Assembly: GCF_027596085.1 (NCBI RefSeq)
Contig: NC_072453.1
Coordinates: 2,749,448-2,813,447, forward strand
DNA: 64,000 nt
Source of the DNA: Anoplopoma fimbria
Lineage: Eukaryota > Chordata > Actinopteri > Perciformes > Anoplopomatidae
Reading direction: 5' to 3'
The notes under the pieces are model-generated. The model saw nothing but the letters and a program-made list of their open reading frames with translations. It was not told where the DNA came from and ran no database searches. Both the position numbers and the translations under genes were made by a program. Positions 14,701-25,832 of this stretch are shown piece by piece. Position 1 is the stretch's first letter. The number at the start of each line of letters is the position of its first letter.

Positions 14701-17700
14701 TTAGGATACATCCTGCATGTCTGTGCAAAATTTGGTGCCAATCCATTTAGCAGATGTGGAGATATTTCACAGGATAAGTGAGATCTTTGACATGCTGGTG
14801 GAGCCAAATGACATGTCAGGGATCACCAGAATTAGTAGGCTTTATTCTCTGAGGACCATAATTGTCTGTATCGAATTCCACTTCCATCTTTGAAATATTT
14901 CAGTAGCCGTGCAGCTAGCCTGGCAAGAAATCACAAGTGATCAGCAGAATGGAACGTTTGAAATCTGCAGTTTGATTACAACTGAGCAAACTTCACCTCC
15001 TGATGAAGACCATTTTATATGGTCAAAAGTCCCAGAAGACCTTATGTAGGTACCTTGTGTAAAGATTATTAAACCTCATTTATGAGTTTTTTTATATTTA
15101 AAAATAAGCTGAACAAGGTCTGTCAAGCATGCTATTCCAGAGACTAATGCCCCGAACAGCAAACAGAACATGTCCTCTGTTTTTTTTAGTCTAGACTTGG
15201 AAACAATTGTTGGAGCTTAGTCTGCAGACTTAAAGCTTCAACCGTCAGCTACAGGGTGATAATAGGTCCAAGAGAAAACAGAGAGTGAGGGTTAAAGACA
15301 GTGAGAGTGAGAGAAAAAGAAAGAAAAAAAGTTTTTAAAAAAGAGAAACAGAAGCCACAATCCCCAACCACAGACATTGGCCTGGCGTCTCTGACTACAA
15401 AGTGTTATTAACCAATCACAGAGCTGCCACTGACCTCGCCACTTATCTGGGCCGGAGCCCTACGTACAAACTCCCATTTATTCTGTCTTAAGTCTTTCCT
15501 TTCTGTCCTCCCCCCTCTATTATTGCGTTCCTGAGAGTTTATTGGGTTCACTTTAAAAGTAGGCACTGTCCTGCACGTCAGTAAACCAGCATGCATTGCG
15601 ATTTAACCAAATAACTGTCTGTAAACTAGCTGGGGAACAACAGTGAGAAAGCTGAGAGTGTCAATCAGAAGCATAAGTATAAAGCAGATTCATGCTGTGA
15701 TTGTGCCGTTTTTATTTTTACTCTGTGAGGTGAATTCACAATAAAATCATAAAATCCTACTTGAATTATACATAAAAGGGTGGAGGAATTTGGTGTCGAC
15801 AGTGTTCACTTACCGAAGGAGTACCTAGAAAGAGAAGAACAGAAAACAAAAAGGACACGGAAATATTAAAAAACTCTGACATTTTATAACATTTTATAAC
15901 TTTTTATAAAAGAAAATTCTCATGCATTTATGTCAATTAAAGCAACTTATCATACTACTTTGGATATGGTGTGTATTCACCTTGTCTAGTATGTTCAATG
16001 TGAGCAGAAGACTCTGACAAAAGAGTGTGCACGGTCACGCATAATATTTATGCTCAGGGCGTCACAGCAAGAGTGTCGTGTATAAATTAACACTTTGATG
16101 CACTCCTTAATGCAACAAACTAAGGGGCTGGAATGGAGTAGCTATAATGGACTCAAGGTGAAAGAACTGATGATTATTTTCTTTCTTTCTTTATATTTTG
16201 GCCACTTTAGGGACATGGGAACAAACCTATAAAGCCTGTTTACACATCTAAGAGTCACAAAATAAGCAATAATTGGGAGTTTTGTCTCTGTCCACCTGAT
16301 GAATGCAATGTGCAGTGTTTACTCTCTTTTTAGCTTTGATTTGGGTCTCAACCAACTCAGGCTTTTTTAACCAGCTAAATGCTCCAGTTACTGACTTGGG
16401 TGGTTAGTGCACAATTGTTTATCGGAGCTTTCTTTTATTTTTTGATAATCGCTGCCTTCTGTGGCTGGATAAAGAATTGATGAGAGTTGCAGGCCAGGAA
16501 AAAAAAAAAAAACAATGATCCAAAATAGACCAAAAGGATCCAAACTGCTGCAAAGTTACCTGATAATGCTCTGTGTGTTCATAAATACAAGCATTCCCTC
16601 TCACGCAGCGTTAAAAGATCACTATGATATAAGGGAATTAAATCACAAAATGTAAAGATTAAAAGAAGGTTTTTAATCTGGCCATTTTATTTAGCAAAAT
16701 TGTATATTTAGAGTTCTTGTTTCACAGTTTGTCATCTACATACAATCACAGCTGTATGGGAGTATTTATGTTTGTCTACATCCAAAACTCACCACAGCTG
16801 TCCCACGCTGACCAAGGAGTGGTAAAGCACCCACAGCGTAACCATGACCACCATGTTGGCCATTCCCGTCACCAGGACAAACGCAGACAGCGCCATCCCC
16901 ACCAGGGCGATGCCATCCAGGTTGGCATCCATCTCGCTCCAGTCTAGGAACCATAGGATGGAGGGTGTGTAGGCGAAGGCGGCCATGCCTATCTTTCCTC
17001 CCACATAGCGCTTCACGCTGTTGAGGTAGTCCTTGCAGGGCATCAGGCCACGCTCGCCTATCAGCTGCTTGTTCTGGTTGTACGCGACGCTGAAGGCCAC
17101 AACTGCAGAGAAGAGAGGAGACAGCAGGGGCATTAAAAGGCTCAAACAAAGAAGATTGCGTATTCATTTAATTCATGCATGGTCACTTCTCCTGCGGCGA
17201 GGCCAAATCTGAGGTCTGAGGAGAGCCAAATTAAGAGAAATTGAGCTGCGTTTTGTGGATGATGTTGTCATTCTGGCTTCACTGGACCGTGACTTCCGAT
17301 CATGCACGATAATAACTTGCTGCTGAGTGAGTGGGTCAGATGTGGTCTGTTGGAAGATCAGCTACAGCAGGTCTGAGAATGTGGTTTTACAGATGCAACA
17401 AAAAGAAAAAGAAAAATCTATCTAGGTCATGGAAACAGGAGGCTGCTGGGATTACATTCCTGAACAGGAAGTTCATTTGCAGAGAGCATCCAAGATGGTT
17501 TGCCCACAAATGTAAAACCCCAGGCAGCATATCGTTTTATTGATTGGGAGGAGACTGCAGGACAAACATTGGAAAGCGTGGAGGGATTTGCACAAGGAGC
17601 ACAGGAATACCCTAAAGAGGAGGTGGAGGAATGCTAACATAACACTATTTAAGTTAAGTTTAAATACAGGGCTTCTGCATTGGGGTATTACTACTTTACC

Positions 17701-18110
17701 TAAATAAATAAAAAAGTCTATTCAATTTCTAATGAAAATCAACACTTCCAATACTCAATTACCACTGGTAACTAATACTGGTACAGATGTTTTGTACATA
17801 TTAAAAAGGTGAACTTTTAGCCTTGCAGTATTTTGGGTCAGGTAACGACTCCCCGTCACTGACAGTGAACACATCACCGTTCAACTCCGACGTGCTTACG
17901 GTAAATAAAGGCGACGGAGCGCAGCAGCACGATGCGAGTGAGCCAGTAGGTCCCGGTCTGTAGCGGCCGGAGTCTCTGTCCTTCCTCCGGGTCTTCGCGG
18001 TTGTCCGCTCCATGCTCCTCGCTGCTGTCGGCACACTTTGACTCCGTCGTTCTGCTGTCAACACGTCGTTTCCTCACGGAGCTCTGCGAGCTGTCACCGG
18101 CGGCCGCCAT
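169..18110 (-). CDS. lmf1: Lipase maturation factor 1, exons 1-9 (C-terminus off window)
   Basis: Lmf1 is a multi-pass ER membrane protein needed for folding and dimer assembly of lipoprotein lipase, hepatic lipase and endothelial lipase. Nine exons read in order on the minus strand: 17900-18110, 16793-17102, 15814-15824, 14264-14412, 6535-6600, 3247-3414, 2613-2793, 1486-1639 and 169-352. They sum to 1434 nt, exactly 478 codons, with matching phases and GT/AG sites throughout. Family-typical stretches include NQNKQLIGERGL, WYSFGWETQLLETGF, IKIRGDKCWRDLTCMDYHYE, SPWWFHRFETFSNH, VSGNLSFLNWLT, FDDASLGFLF and SPYHYRLDWLMWFAAFQ. The start ATG (18110) opens an Ala/Ser-rich cytosolic N-terminus before the first membrane segment (TYWLTRIVLLRSVAFIY). 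Human LMF1 is about 567 residues, so roughly 90 C-terminal residues lie beyond base 1. Exon 3 is only 11 nt. The neighbour sox8 matches the human LMF1-SOX8 order. LMF2 is less likely given the close match to LMF1 wording. Confidence 0.95.
4304..4338. repeat. (GT)n microsatellite
   Basis: A nearly pure GT dinucleotide run in lmf1 intron 5, between exons 6 and 5. Confidence 0.95.
6440..6498. repeat. (CA)n microsatellite beside lmf1 exon 5
   Basis: A pure CA run of about 59 bp. On the lmf1 coding strand it reads (TG)n and begins about 36 nt downstream of the exon 5 donor at 6535. Intronic UG repeats close to a 5' splice site can bind TDP-43/CELF-type proteins in other genes; an effect here is only inferred. 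Confidence 0.95.
7690..7805 (-). repeat. Dispersed repeat with 12-bp hairpin, copy 1
   Basis: The reverse complement of this stretch aligns by eye with 41363-41475 over more than 100 bp. Shared blocks are ATGACGTATTT.TGTAGGCCA, CCCTCGACAAAAAGCCAATG and TTTTGGAT.ATT.CAGAAAAT. Inside it a perfect inverted repeat, AAAAGCCAATGG / CCATTGGCTTTT, flanks a 7-nt loop around 7708-7742. The element is probably a short non-autonomous transposable element; the family is not identified. Confidence 0.7.
11685..11771. repeat. (GT)n microsatellite
   Basis: An 87-bp pure GT tract inside lmf1 intron 4. It produces spurious open frames of repeated Cys-Val on one strand and Thr-His on the other. Confidence 0.97.
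14530..14930 (-). repeat. Percomorph dispersed repeat (GCTAAC / 'gagatattt' family), copy A
   Basis: Contains GCTAACATTGGCTAATTAG-type debris and a segment around 14690-14880 with the motifs CAAAATTTGGTGCCAATCCAT, GGAGATATTTCACAGGATAAG and CTGGTGGAGCCAAATGACAT. The same motifs recur, diverged, near 48150-48400 and, in the opposite orientation, near 40990-41080. I recognise this as an abundant percomorph repeat, from memory only. It lies in lmf1 intron 3. Confidence 0.6.
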
Positions 18111-18136
18111 GTTTACGGGGCTTCACGGTCATGTGA
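18100..18136 (-). promoter_or_regulatory. lmf1 start-site region with YY1-like motif and E-box
   Basis: Read on the minus strand, AACATGGCGGC matches the YY1 consensus AANATGGCGGC and overlaps the lmf1 start codon. A TCATGTGA E-box/M-box-like octamer lies about 20 nt upstream (18129-18136). The surrounding 250 bp are CpG-rich, as in a TATA-less housekeeping promoter. Function is inferred from motif identity only. Confidence 0.5.
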
Positions 18137-18196
18137 CTATTAGGACGCGGAAATGCTTCATCATTTTTGTAATTATAATAATATAGATAATTGAAT

Positions 18197-18198
18197 TA

Positions 18199-18231
<33 letters not shown>
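18197..18231. repeat. (TTA)n microsatellite
   Basis: An ATT/TTA trinucleotide run in the lmf1-sox8 spacer. Confidence 0.9.
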
Positions 18232-18232
<1 letters not shown>

Positions 18233-18419
18233 GAATCTTATTATTATTATAATTATTAATAATCTTATCATTAATATTATTAATATTTGCATTTCTTGGA
18301 ATTTAAATAATAACGTAATAAAAAAAGATAAAGAATCAAGAACAAAACTGTAATTAAAAAACAAGTTCTGAGCGTTTCCTCTTACTTTGGGGGCATTGGT
18401 CTGTTGTAATAATACAAAT

Positions 18420-18424
18420 AAATA

Positions 18425-18457
<33 letters not shown>
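18420..18457. repeat. (AAT)n microsatellite
   Basis: An AAT run, complementary in sequence to the TTA run about 200 bp to the left, so the two could pair as a long AT-rich hairpin. Confidence 0.9.
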
Positions 18458-18513
18458 GCAGCGACAGGATTTAAATGTTATACTTGCTCAAGATGGAGCT
18501 TATTTGAAGTACT

Positions 18514-18514
<1 letters not shown>

Positions 18515-18577
<63 letters not shown>
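18515..18577. repeat. (AT)n microsatellite
   Basis: A 63-bp pure alternating AT run, self-complementary and able to extrude as a cruciform. Confidence 0.95.
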
Positions 18578-18578
<1 letters not shown>

Positions 18579-19039
18579 TGCTGTAGTGTCTATTATCTCA
18601 CGCTATATGATACATTGTGCGCTCATCTTTTGTCTATAAGAAATCTAAATACTCACTAAATAGGCCTATGTAGAATAGTTCAGAATAAAGTATATCATTT
18701 TTTTTTTAAGTAAAGTGAGGTTTGCATAGTGTTTATCCTAAAATAGCATAACATTTAAATACTTAAGCAAAAAAAATGTGATTTCTTTCTCTAAACGTGG
18801 AAAAATCAACCCAGCTCTAATTGCTACTACTCGAACCATCATAACACTTTGTTTTAAATGTTTATAATTTGCAATAATAGTTAATATAGTTTTTTTTTCC
18901 TGTCTGTAAATATTATATTTCAGTTATTGTGTTTTTCTACTGTTTTTATTGCTTATTTATAATACTTGTTTTTTATTTTTATTTTTTACTTTTCATTTTT
19001 ATTTTTATTTTTATCTTGTCTTTCTTCTACTATGTCTCT

Positions 19040-19105
19040 TGTGTGCACTTTAACTCTATGCTGCTGTAAGCCTGCAAATTTCCCCGCTGCGGGACTAATA
19101 AAGGA
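19040..19105 (+). mobile_element. LINE-type 3' tail fragment
   Basis: The segment reads GCAAATTTCCCCGCTGCGGG followed by ACTAATAAAGGATTATC and runs directly into (TTATC)n. The same core (AAATTTCCCC...GGGACTAATAAAGG) occurs reverse-complemented at 24621-24660. The pattern matches 3' ends of fish non-LTR retrotransposons that finish in a short tandem repeat. The exact family and 5' boundary cannot be set by eye. Confidence 0.6.
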
Positions 19106-19209
19106 TTATCTTATCTTATCTTATCTTATCTTATCTTATCTTATCTTATCTTATCTTATCTTATCTTATCTTATCTTATCTTATCTTATCTTATCTTATC
19201 TTATCTTAT
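19106..19209 (+). repeat. (TTATC)n pentanucleotide array
   Basis: About 21 near-perfect copies of TTATC starting at the end of a LINE-like 3' tail, about 300 bp upstream of the sox8 start codon. Confidence 0.95.
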
Positions 19210-19300
19210 GTAATATCGACTTTTAACTTAATTTGCCCCCCCTCTTGCTCAGTTTTGGCAAACTAGGAGGAACTGTGCTTGTAAACCTGTGCAGAGGCCA

Positions 19301-19510
19301 ATGGGACACGAGGGGTGGAGAGATGCAAGTGGGCTAAAGCAGAAAGTACCAACAGGACAGTGTAGGCTGGGCAAAGTGTGCGCAGCTGGGTCGGAGGACG
19401 CAGAAGGGAATAAAGAGGAGGATATTGGGATTATACTTGATTTCGGGGTGAAACAGTCTATTTACGCACTTGGAGATATCCTCGGGAAGCAACGATTTAC
19501 CCGCCAGTAA
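19301..19510 (+). other. Upstream ORF overlapping the sox8 start codon
   Basis: An ATG at 19301 opens a 69-codon frame whose TAA stop (19508-19510) shares its last A with the sox8 ATG (19510), giving TAATG. If transcription starts upstream of 19301, the uORF would end exactly at the main start, an arrangement that could affect initiation or reinitiation. The peptide (MGHEGWRDASG...) resembles nothing I recognise. The transcription start is not visible. Confidence 0.4.
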
Positions 19511-22018
19511 TGACAGAGGAGAAGTCCTCCACGGAGCATGGGTCGGACTCGGAGCCCCCGACCTCTCCGGCGGGGTCCGACGCCCAAGAGGCAGCGCCCA
19601 AAACGGAGAGCAGCGCGGCGGCTGAGCGCTTCCCAGCCTGCATCCGGGACGCGGTGTCGCAGGTGCTGAAGGGTTACGACTGGTCTCTGGTACCGGTGCC
19701 CTCACACGGGGACAGAGGGCTGAAGAGCAAACCCCGGGTGAAGCGGCCGATGAACGCCTTCATGGTGTGGGCTCAGGCTGCTCGGAGGAAGCTGGCGGAC
19801 CAGTACCCTCATCTGCACAACGCGGAGCTCAGCAAGACTCTGGGGAAACTCTGGAGGTGGGTGCTCAGTCTGCACCAAAACAGGCTCAGGTTTAACTGAA
19901 GATGAGTTAGTATTACATGCATTCTGAGTCTGAAGACCAGCACCGTTTAATAATAATAATAATAATAATAATGAATTTTATTTGTAATGCACTTTATATT
20001 GAGCAAACAATCTCAAAGTGCTACATAAGAAAAAAAAAAAAGAAAAGTAAAAGTTAAAATTTAGAGATAGAACGTCTCTCCAAAGGAAACAACTAATGAA
20101 AGGCTTTTTTAAAAAGGTAGGTTTTTAGGCCTTTTTTAATCCTGGTTACTTTTATCCCAAATGAGAATTTGACCTTTTTAAAGCAGGACATCTCTTCTGA
20201 TAAAATGACAGCTAACAAGCAAAAAACAACTAATGCATTAATGAAGTTATCAAGCATTGAAATGATCCTACTAATTGGCTTCAATCAACTTAGTTAGAGT
20301 TAAAAACATTTGATGGGGAAGTGCTTGTAAAAAGTGGTGCAGAATTAGAACGCATGCCGAGAGATAGTATGTGTTTTTTCCTTCATGTGCAATACAAAAA
20401 TATAGTTTGCACTGAAAATGTTACTGAAGGAACGGTATGTGAGTATTATTAACTAAGTGTGATTTAAGTATCAAAAGTAACATTACTCATTTTACAGAAA
20501 AAAAAAGACCATTTGTCATACACTATATCATCTTTTTGGATTGTTATTACTGATGCATTGATGTTTACGTAGCATTTCAACTATTATTTATACACTTTTT
20601 GGTAGTTCAATCTATATCAATGCATAGGCTTTCATGAGCTCGTCATATGTTTTGTGCGTTAAGTCTTGATTGGTAAAGATAGTTAGATAGTGGATAAAAA
20701 AAAGTGCACCTAATTGTGGTGGAGTAAATAGTACATTTGCACAAAATGTCACTAAGGAATATGAATGATTCTTATTTGTCATTTCCGGTCTGGTATTTTA
20801 GAGAATTCAACAGTGAACACAGAACATATTGCAACATGTGTACTGTACTGCATAGCCTATATGCATCTGCTGGTGTTTTAAAGGACCTTCAATCATCCAA
20901 TGACTCTCTTCCTCAGACTTCTCTCTGAAACAGAGAAGCGTCCCTTCGTCGAGGAGGCCGATAGGCTGAGGATGCAGCACAAGAAAGACTACCCGGACTA
21001 CAAGTACCAGCCACGGAGACGCAAGACTACCAAACCGGGGCAGGGGGACTGTAGACCCGGACCGGTCCAGCAGCAGCAGCAGGGCTTGTACAAGACAGAA
21101 CCAGGTGTGGCCAGGCTGTCTGGCACAGGGGAAGTGCACCATCATTACCACCCAGACAAGACAGGTTAGATGACTCGCTTTTTAATTTGAATGTGTTGCC
21201 ACTTACTTCAAATTTTTTTTAAATGTATTGCTTCAGCATGGAAATATTGATTGGCGATTTCTTTGTTTTGGTTTCCAGGTCAGTCTCATGGACCTCCAAC
21301 ACCTCCCACGACCCCTAAAACCGACCTCCACGTGGGGAACAAACATGAAGGCCCGCGGCCCGTGGACAGCAGCTCTGGCTCCGCCCCCCCAACCAACCGT
21401 CAGAACATTGACTTCAGTAACGTGGACATCTCGGAGCTCAGCACCGACGTCATCGGCACCATCGACGGATTCGACGTCCACGAGTTCGACCAGTACCTAC
21501 CCCCCAACAGCCACGGCTCCACCCTTCTGACCCCGCCGGACAGCGGCCACGGACACAGCAACCACCCCGGGTCCTTCCTCCTGCCCGGCATCCACTCTCA
21601 CAGCATCCCCATTTGGACACCCAAGAGTGGGACTTCCACTGGCGTGTCACCGTCCTCGTCCAGTCGTGACCACAGCCAAAAAACTCAGATTAAAACTGAG
21701 CAGATGAGCCCGGGTCACTACGGCAGCTCCTCCTCCTCCACTCCCCCACCTCCACAACCCGAGTACACGTCCCTCAGTTCCTCCACTTCCCCCTCCTCAT
21801 CCTCCGCCAACCAATCTGACTACACCGACCTCCAAGGCTCCAGTATCTACAGCGCCTTCTCCGGGTACCCCGCCAGTCTGTATCAGTACCCGTACTTTCA
21901 CTCCTCTCGCAGGCCCTATTCCACTCCTCTAATCAACAGCCTGGCCTTGGCGCCACCTCCGCACAGTCCTCCCTCTGGCTGGGAGCAGCCTATCTACACA
22001 ACCCTCGGCAGGCCTTGA
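19510..22018 (+). CDS. sox8: SoxE transcription factor Sox8
   Basis: Three exons, 19510-19856, 20917-21164 and 21279-22018, join to 1335 nt (444 aa; human SOX8 is 446). SoxE layout: dimerisation domain at about residues 40-75 ([20 protein letters not shown]); HMG box at about 74-152 beginning [20 protein letters not shown] and ending YKYQPRRRK; a central transactivation segment ([18 protein letters not shown]... with FDQYLPPN); and a C-terminal activation region rich in Ser/Pro/Tyr ending YTTLGRP. The first intron splits the HMG-box codon for the Arg of KLWR (AG|A). The factor binds AACAAT-type sites, often as a DIM-mediated dimer, in neural crest, gonad and glia. The DIM and C-terminal wording fits Sox8 better than Sox9 or Sox10, and the lmf1 neighbour agrees. 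Whether it is the teleost a or b copy is unresolved. Confidence 0.96.
19948..19972. repeat. (AAT)n microsatellite
   Basis: A short AAT run in sox8 intron 1, followed by an A-rich, low-complexity stretch to about 20050. Confidence 0.85.
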
Positions 22019-24589
22019 AGAGGAGGAAACCCCCTCATGTGTTTGGTTATATGGACCAAAGCTTTAATGACTACACAGATTGGGACAGAACAGTAGCCCG
22101 CTTTAATGACTTTTAAGAGATTTGTTGACTTAAAATGTTAATTCCTGAGGTTTTGACAAGTGTGTATTTCTAAAGGACAGCGGTGATATCTTTTGGTCAA
22201 AGCTTCATATTGCGCGTCAATGTATGGTAAAATTTGTTCATTTTCATGCTGAGAAAATTCCTGAAATTAAAAAAAGATTCTCTTTTCTGAGTGAAAAGGA
22301 CTGAGGCATGACGTTTAAACCTGCACCGGACACTAAAACGTTCCATTTGAACTCCACACTAATGAGATTTTGGTATGTGAGCAGCACCTATTTAAAACAG
22401 GGAGTTTCAGGTTTAATAGGATTTTTTTCCACCGCGGAGCACAGTAGTTTCTTTACCCTCACCTTCACATCGACGGGGTTCAAAGTCAACTGTGTTATAT
22501 TTTGACTGAATCCGAAGGTATTTCTTTTTTCTTTTTCCCTTTTTATAGGGCAGAATTATGTTAAGGGTCTGCATTATTCTGTGAGGATTTTAAACCAGCA
22601 GGAAAGTGTGTTTTATTAAACTGTAAAGAGGCCGATATTTGTGTCCTCTTCTAATTAATATAGGTTAAAAAAAAGATTGCAATTTTGGTAAACACACTAA
22701 TTCACGCTTTGGGTGCCGATAGTTTGCGGGGCAGATTGATACAACTCTACTGTCTGTTCACTAAATACAAAGCAACCGGCAGCATGGGAGAATTCTCTGT
22801 GAGTTCATAACTATGAATGACCCCTTTAGCATTGTTTTCACATTGTCAGTTGATACATTATTATAAAAATACAAACTAATTTAAACTAAACTAATTTATT
22901 AATCCATACAAAAAACTAACTGTGCCATGTTATTTCTATTTAGCGACTTCCTGGGGTCTGGTCTAAACTGAACCTAAACCCAAGTCTAAGTCCTCTTTGG
23001 GGGTGAAATAGAACACATGTACAACCTTGTAAACACTTTATCTTGCAGGTATTATGTGATCAAAATGTATCACTTCTGTATCTAGGAGAAATTCCGTCAC
23101 TTTGTCACATACTGGGATCAAGTGTGTGAGTTTACCCATCTTGGTTATATCGAAATACATTTCTGTTCGGGTTAAATCAGGTGCAGGATCCGCTGACAAG
23201 GGTTCACTGTAGAAAATAATCGGAAAATTGTAGATTTTAACACTACGTGGCGCTAAAAGAAAGGAATGCAAGGGTCAGAGTCACGCCGCTCAGCAGACAG
23301 AACGTTTTTCAAATCGTATATTCCTGTTCTTGGTGCCGACCTGTTCCAACCTCCTGCTGCGCTAACAGTTGGTTTCCAGTCCAGCAGCTGCTCCTGCTGG
23401 GTTTCCTGTGTGGAGATTAGCTAATTTCACAGTCGCAGCTCTGGTCGGGAGCGTCGGCAGCAGGGGCCTGATGGACAGGACAGCTGGATTTGGGTTTCCA
23501 CGCACTGTAACAAGAAATGCTCCGTTGATTTATTACACAGAAAAAACAAGGTTCAACGAGTTGGCATGAATCCAGTCTGACTTTAAATGTGTTTTTAAAT
23601 TTATCTAAAGGGTTTACACTCAAAATAACGCACAATAGAGTATAATCCCCAAATGGTTGGAACATAGAAATAACAAATAGATAGAGCAGCTTTAGTATTA
23701 ATAAATGTTTGCAACCATCTCATCTTCTGGACAAACAAGGCGGCTGCTGAGCCGACGTCACGCCCGCTTTTAAACACTTCCTGTGTGGGTCCCACCTGCC
23801 TGCTGCAGCTCACTGGCTCACTGTCTGGGCAGTTTACCGTGACAACCTGGTCGCCAACGACAACAAGACGGGCCAGACAGAGGCAACATTGACTTTCCCC
23901 TGCAATTCCGTAAGGCCCCTGGAGCCAGTATGTGGAAGTTTGTGTAAGAGTGGCGAGATCATCAGGTGACATTTACACCATCAGAGCAGTTTCACACCCT
24001 GTCCTACTGTGAGGGTGCAACTCCACACGTGGTGATCTCCTCTAGCAGGTGACTGATGAGCGCCACCTGCTGGTACATGAAAGAAGTGAACACAGTTGGG
24101 CCTTTACGGATAACACTGCAGGTTTGCTATGTGGCCTTTAGGGAGAGCATCTACTTTTATTATATTGTTGTTATGATTATACAATATGTTATGTTAGTAT
24201 TTTGTTATGTTATCCGCTAATTTATTTACGTCTTTAAATGTTTAACATGTTAAGAACTTCCCCTACATCCTTTTTTTGACAAGTTTGATTCGAAGATCAA
24301 TCCGGCTCACAAGTCTGTGCATTATGGAGCAAGAGCCAGAAGGCAATTAGCTTAGCATAGCATAGATATATGCCTGCCAACGTCTCTTAAACTCACTAAA
24401 TCACACATATCTTGGAAAGTATTACTACAGCATATATGTGTGTGAAAAAAAAGTTGCATTAAGACTTTGTTGCCTGAAGTCTCATGACTAAAAGTTTGAA
24501 AAAAGACAAGAACCTGGCAGCTTTAAATCAGAAAGAAGTGAGCTTCCCAGACCTGCTCCTCATCTCTGCTTGAGGCTAACACTACTAGC

Positions 24590-24590
<1 letters not shown>

Positions 24591-24620
<30 letters not shown>
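24591..24620. repeat. (AAT)n microsatellite at LINE tail
   Basis: A 30-bp AAT/TAA run abutting a reverse-oriented LINE-like 3' end. Read on the minus strand it is the (TTA)n tail of the element. Confidence 0.9.
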
Positions 24621-24716
24621 GCCTTTATTAGTCCCACAATGGGGAAATTATTTCTCTGCATTTAACCCATCCCGGAGGAGCAGTGGGCTGCTGCAATGAA
24701 GCGCCCGGGGAGCAAC
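24621..24716 (-). mobile_element. LINE-type 3' tail fragment (reverse orientation)
   Basis: The reverse complement contains AAATAATTTCCCCATTGTGG followed by GACTAATAAAGGCTTATTATT, matching the core at 19075-19105 but ending in (TTA)n rather than (TTATC)n. The adjoining part (CATCCCGGAGGAGCAGTGGG) looks like element body. The extent is approximate. Confidence 0.6.
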
Positions 24717-25635
24717 TTAACACACCTGATCCTCTGTCTGCGGTTGAGTTGCATTGTGGGTAATGCAGTTGACAGGCTTTTTTTGTGGAAAAAGACAGAC
24801 AATAAGACAGACAATATCTCTAATTCTAGTCCATTGATTATAATACCTTTTTTTTTTTAAATTGTCAATTGTGAGTTTGACAACGTTATGGGAGCGCAAT
24901 CAGTGTAGCACTTTTTATCGCAGACATGATAATGGTGTTGACACCTCATCTAACCAAATTCCCAAACTATTCCTCTCACCTGTCTGTATCAGTATTGTCC
25001 GGTGAGAGAGCTCCCGTTTTGAAGTAACAGAAGAGCTCCATCTGCTGGAATACGTGGACGAAACTGCATTTTCAGCACAGAGTTTAAAGGATCATTTATA
25101 ATCATTTTAACTTTGGTGTTGAGTCAAATTAATTGCAGTTCGGTTAAAAATAACTTGAGGGACAAAATTATGAAAAATTTGACTCACATTGCAATAAACC
25201 GGAATCATCAACCTATCTTTAGTTGAAAAGTATCATATTTGTACAGTATGTAACCCCAAAAATGACACAGAAATGCAAAGAAATCCAACACTAGATGCAG
25301 CTTGATTTCAGATTCATCTGTATTCATGTTAAGATGTTCATGATATAAACAAACTGCCACTGTGATTTAAGGGTCAACACAACAATGTGTCTTTAAAACA
25401 AGATGCACAATGTAAATAAAATCAGTTGTAGAGTAGAAGTGTTGTATAAATTACAATCCTGTCACATTACAATCCTTTAAAGCAGCAATAACTGTCGACG
25501 GTACAAATAAATAAGAGGACAGCTGTCGGACTGAGGTCGTTAAAGAACCCTGCCCCGGATGACGATCGGCCACCTCCAGCTACGTTAACCGCCACGGTGA
25601 TCACTGAGAGTTTGTGTCTGTGTATGTGTGTGTTT

Positions 25636-25641
25636 TTTATT
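25636..25641 (-). terminator. Candidate adap1 polyadenylation signal
   Basis: TTTATT on the plus strand gives AATAAA on the adap1 strand, about 720 nt downstream of its stop codon. It is the best AATAAA seen there, but a nearer variant signal cannot be excluded. Confidence 0.35.
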
Positions 25642-25748
25642 TTGATGCATATTTGTTGTTAACAGCACTTTGTAGGTTTTCAGGTTCAACAGGGTCTCAG
25701 TGCCAGAGGTTCAACCTCACAGCGTCCTCAACGAAAAACATCACGATT

Positions 25749-25749
<1 letters not shown>

Positions 25750-25829
<80 letters not shown>
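25750..25829. repeat. (CA)n microsatellite in presumed adap1 3'UTR
   Basis: An 80-bp pure CA run. It reads as (UG)n in adap1 mRNA if the transcript extends to the AATAAA at 25641-25636. Confidence 0.95.

Positions 25830-25832
<3 letters not shown>

Larger units (their letters stand above)
18111..19509. other. lmf1-sox8 divergent intergenic region
   Basis: About 1.4 kb between the lmf1 start codon (minus) and the sox8 start codon (plus). It contains the lmf1 promoter side, TTA/AAT/AT microsatellites (18197-18231, 18420-18457, 18515-18577), an AT-rich stretch, a LINE-type 3' tail followed by (TTATC)n, and the presumed sox8 promoter and 5'UTR after about 19210. No protein-coding exon is supported apart from the sox8 upstream ORF. 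Confidence 0.75.

Noticed and set aside
23601..23972. 123-codon minus-strand frame downstream of sox8
   Set aside because: No recognisable domain, no splice context, and the frame runs through AT-rich spacer; nothing supports a gene here.
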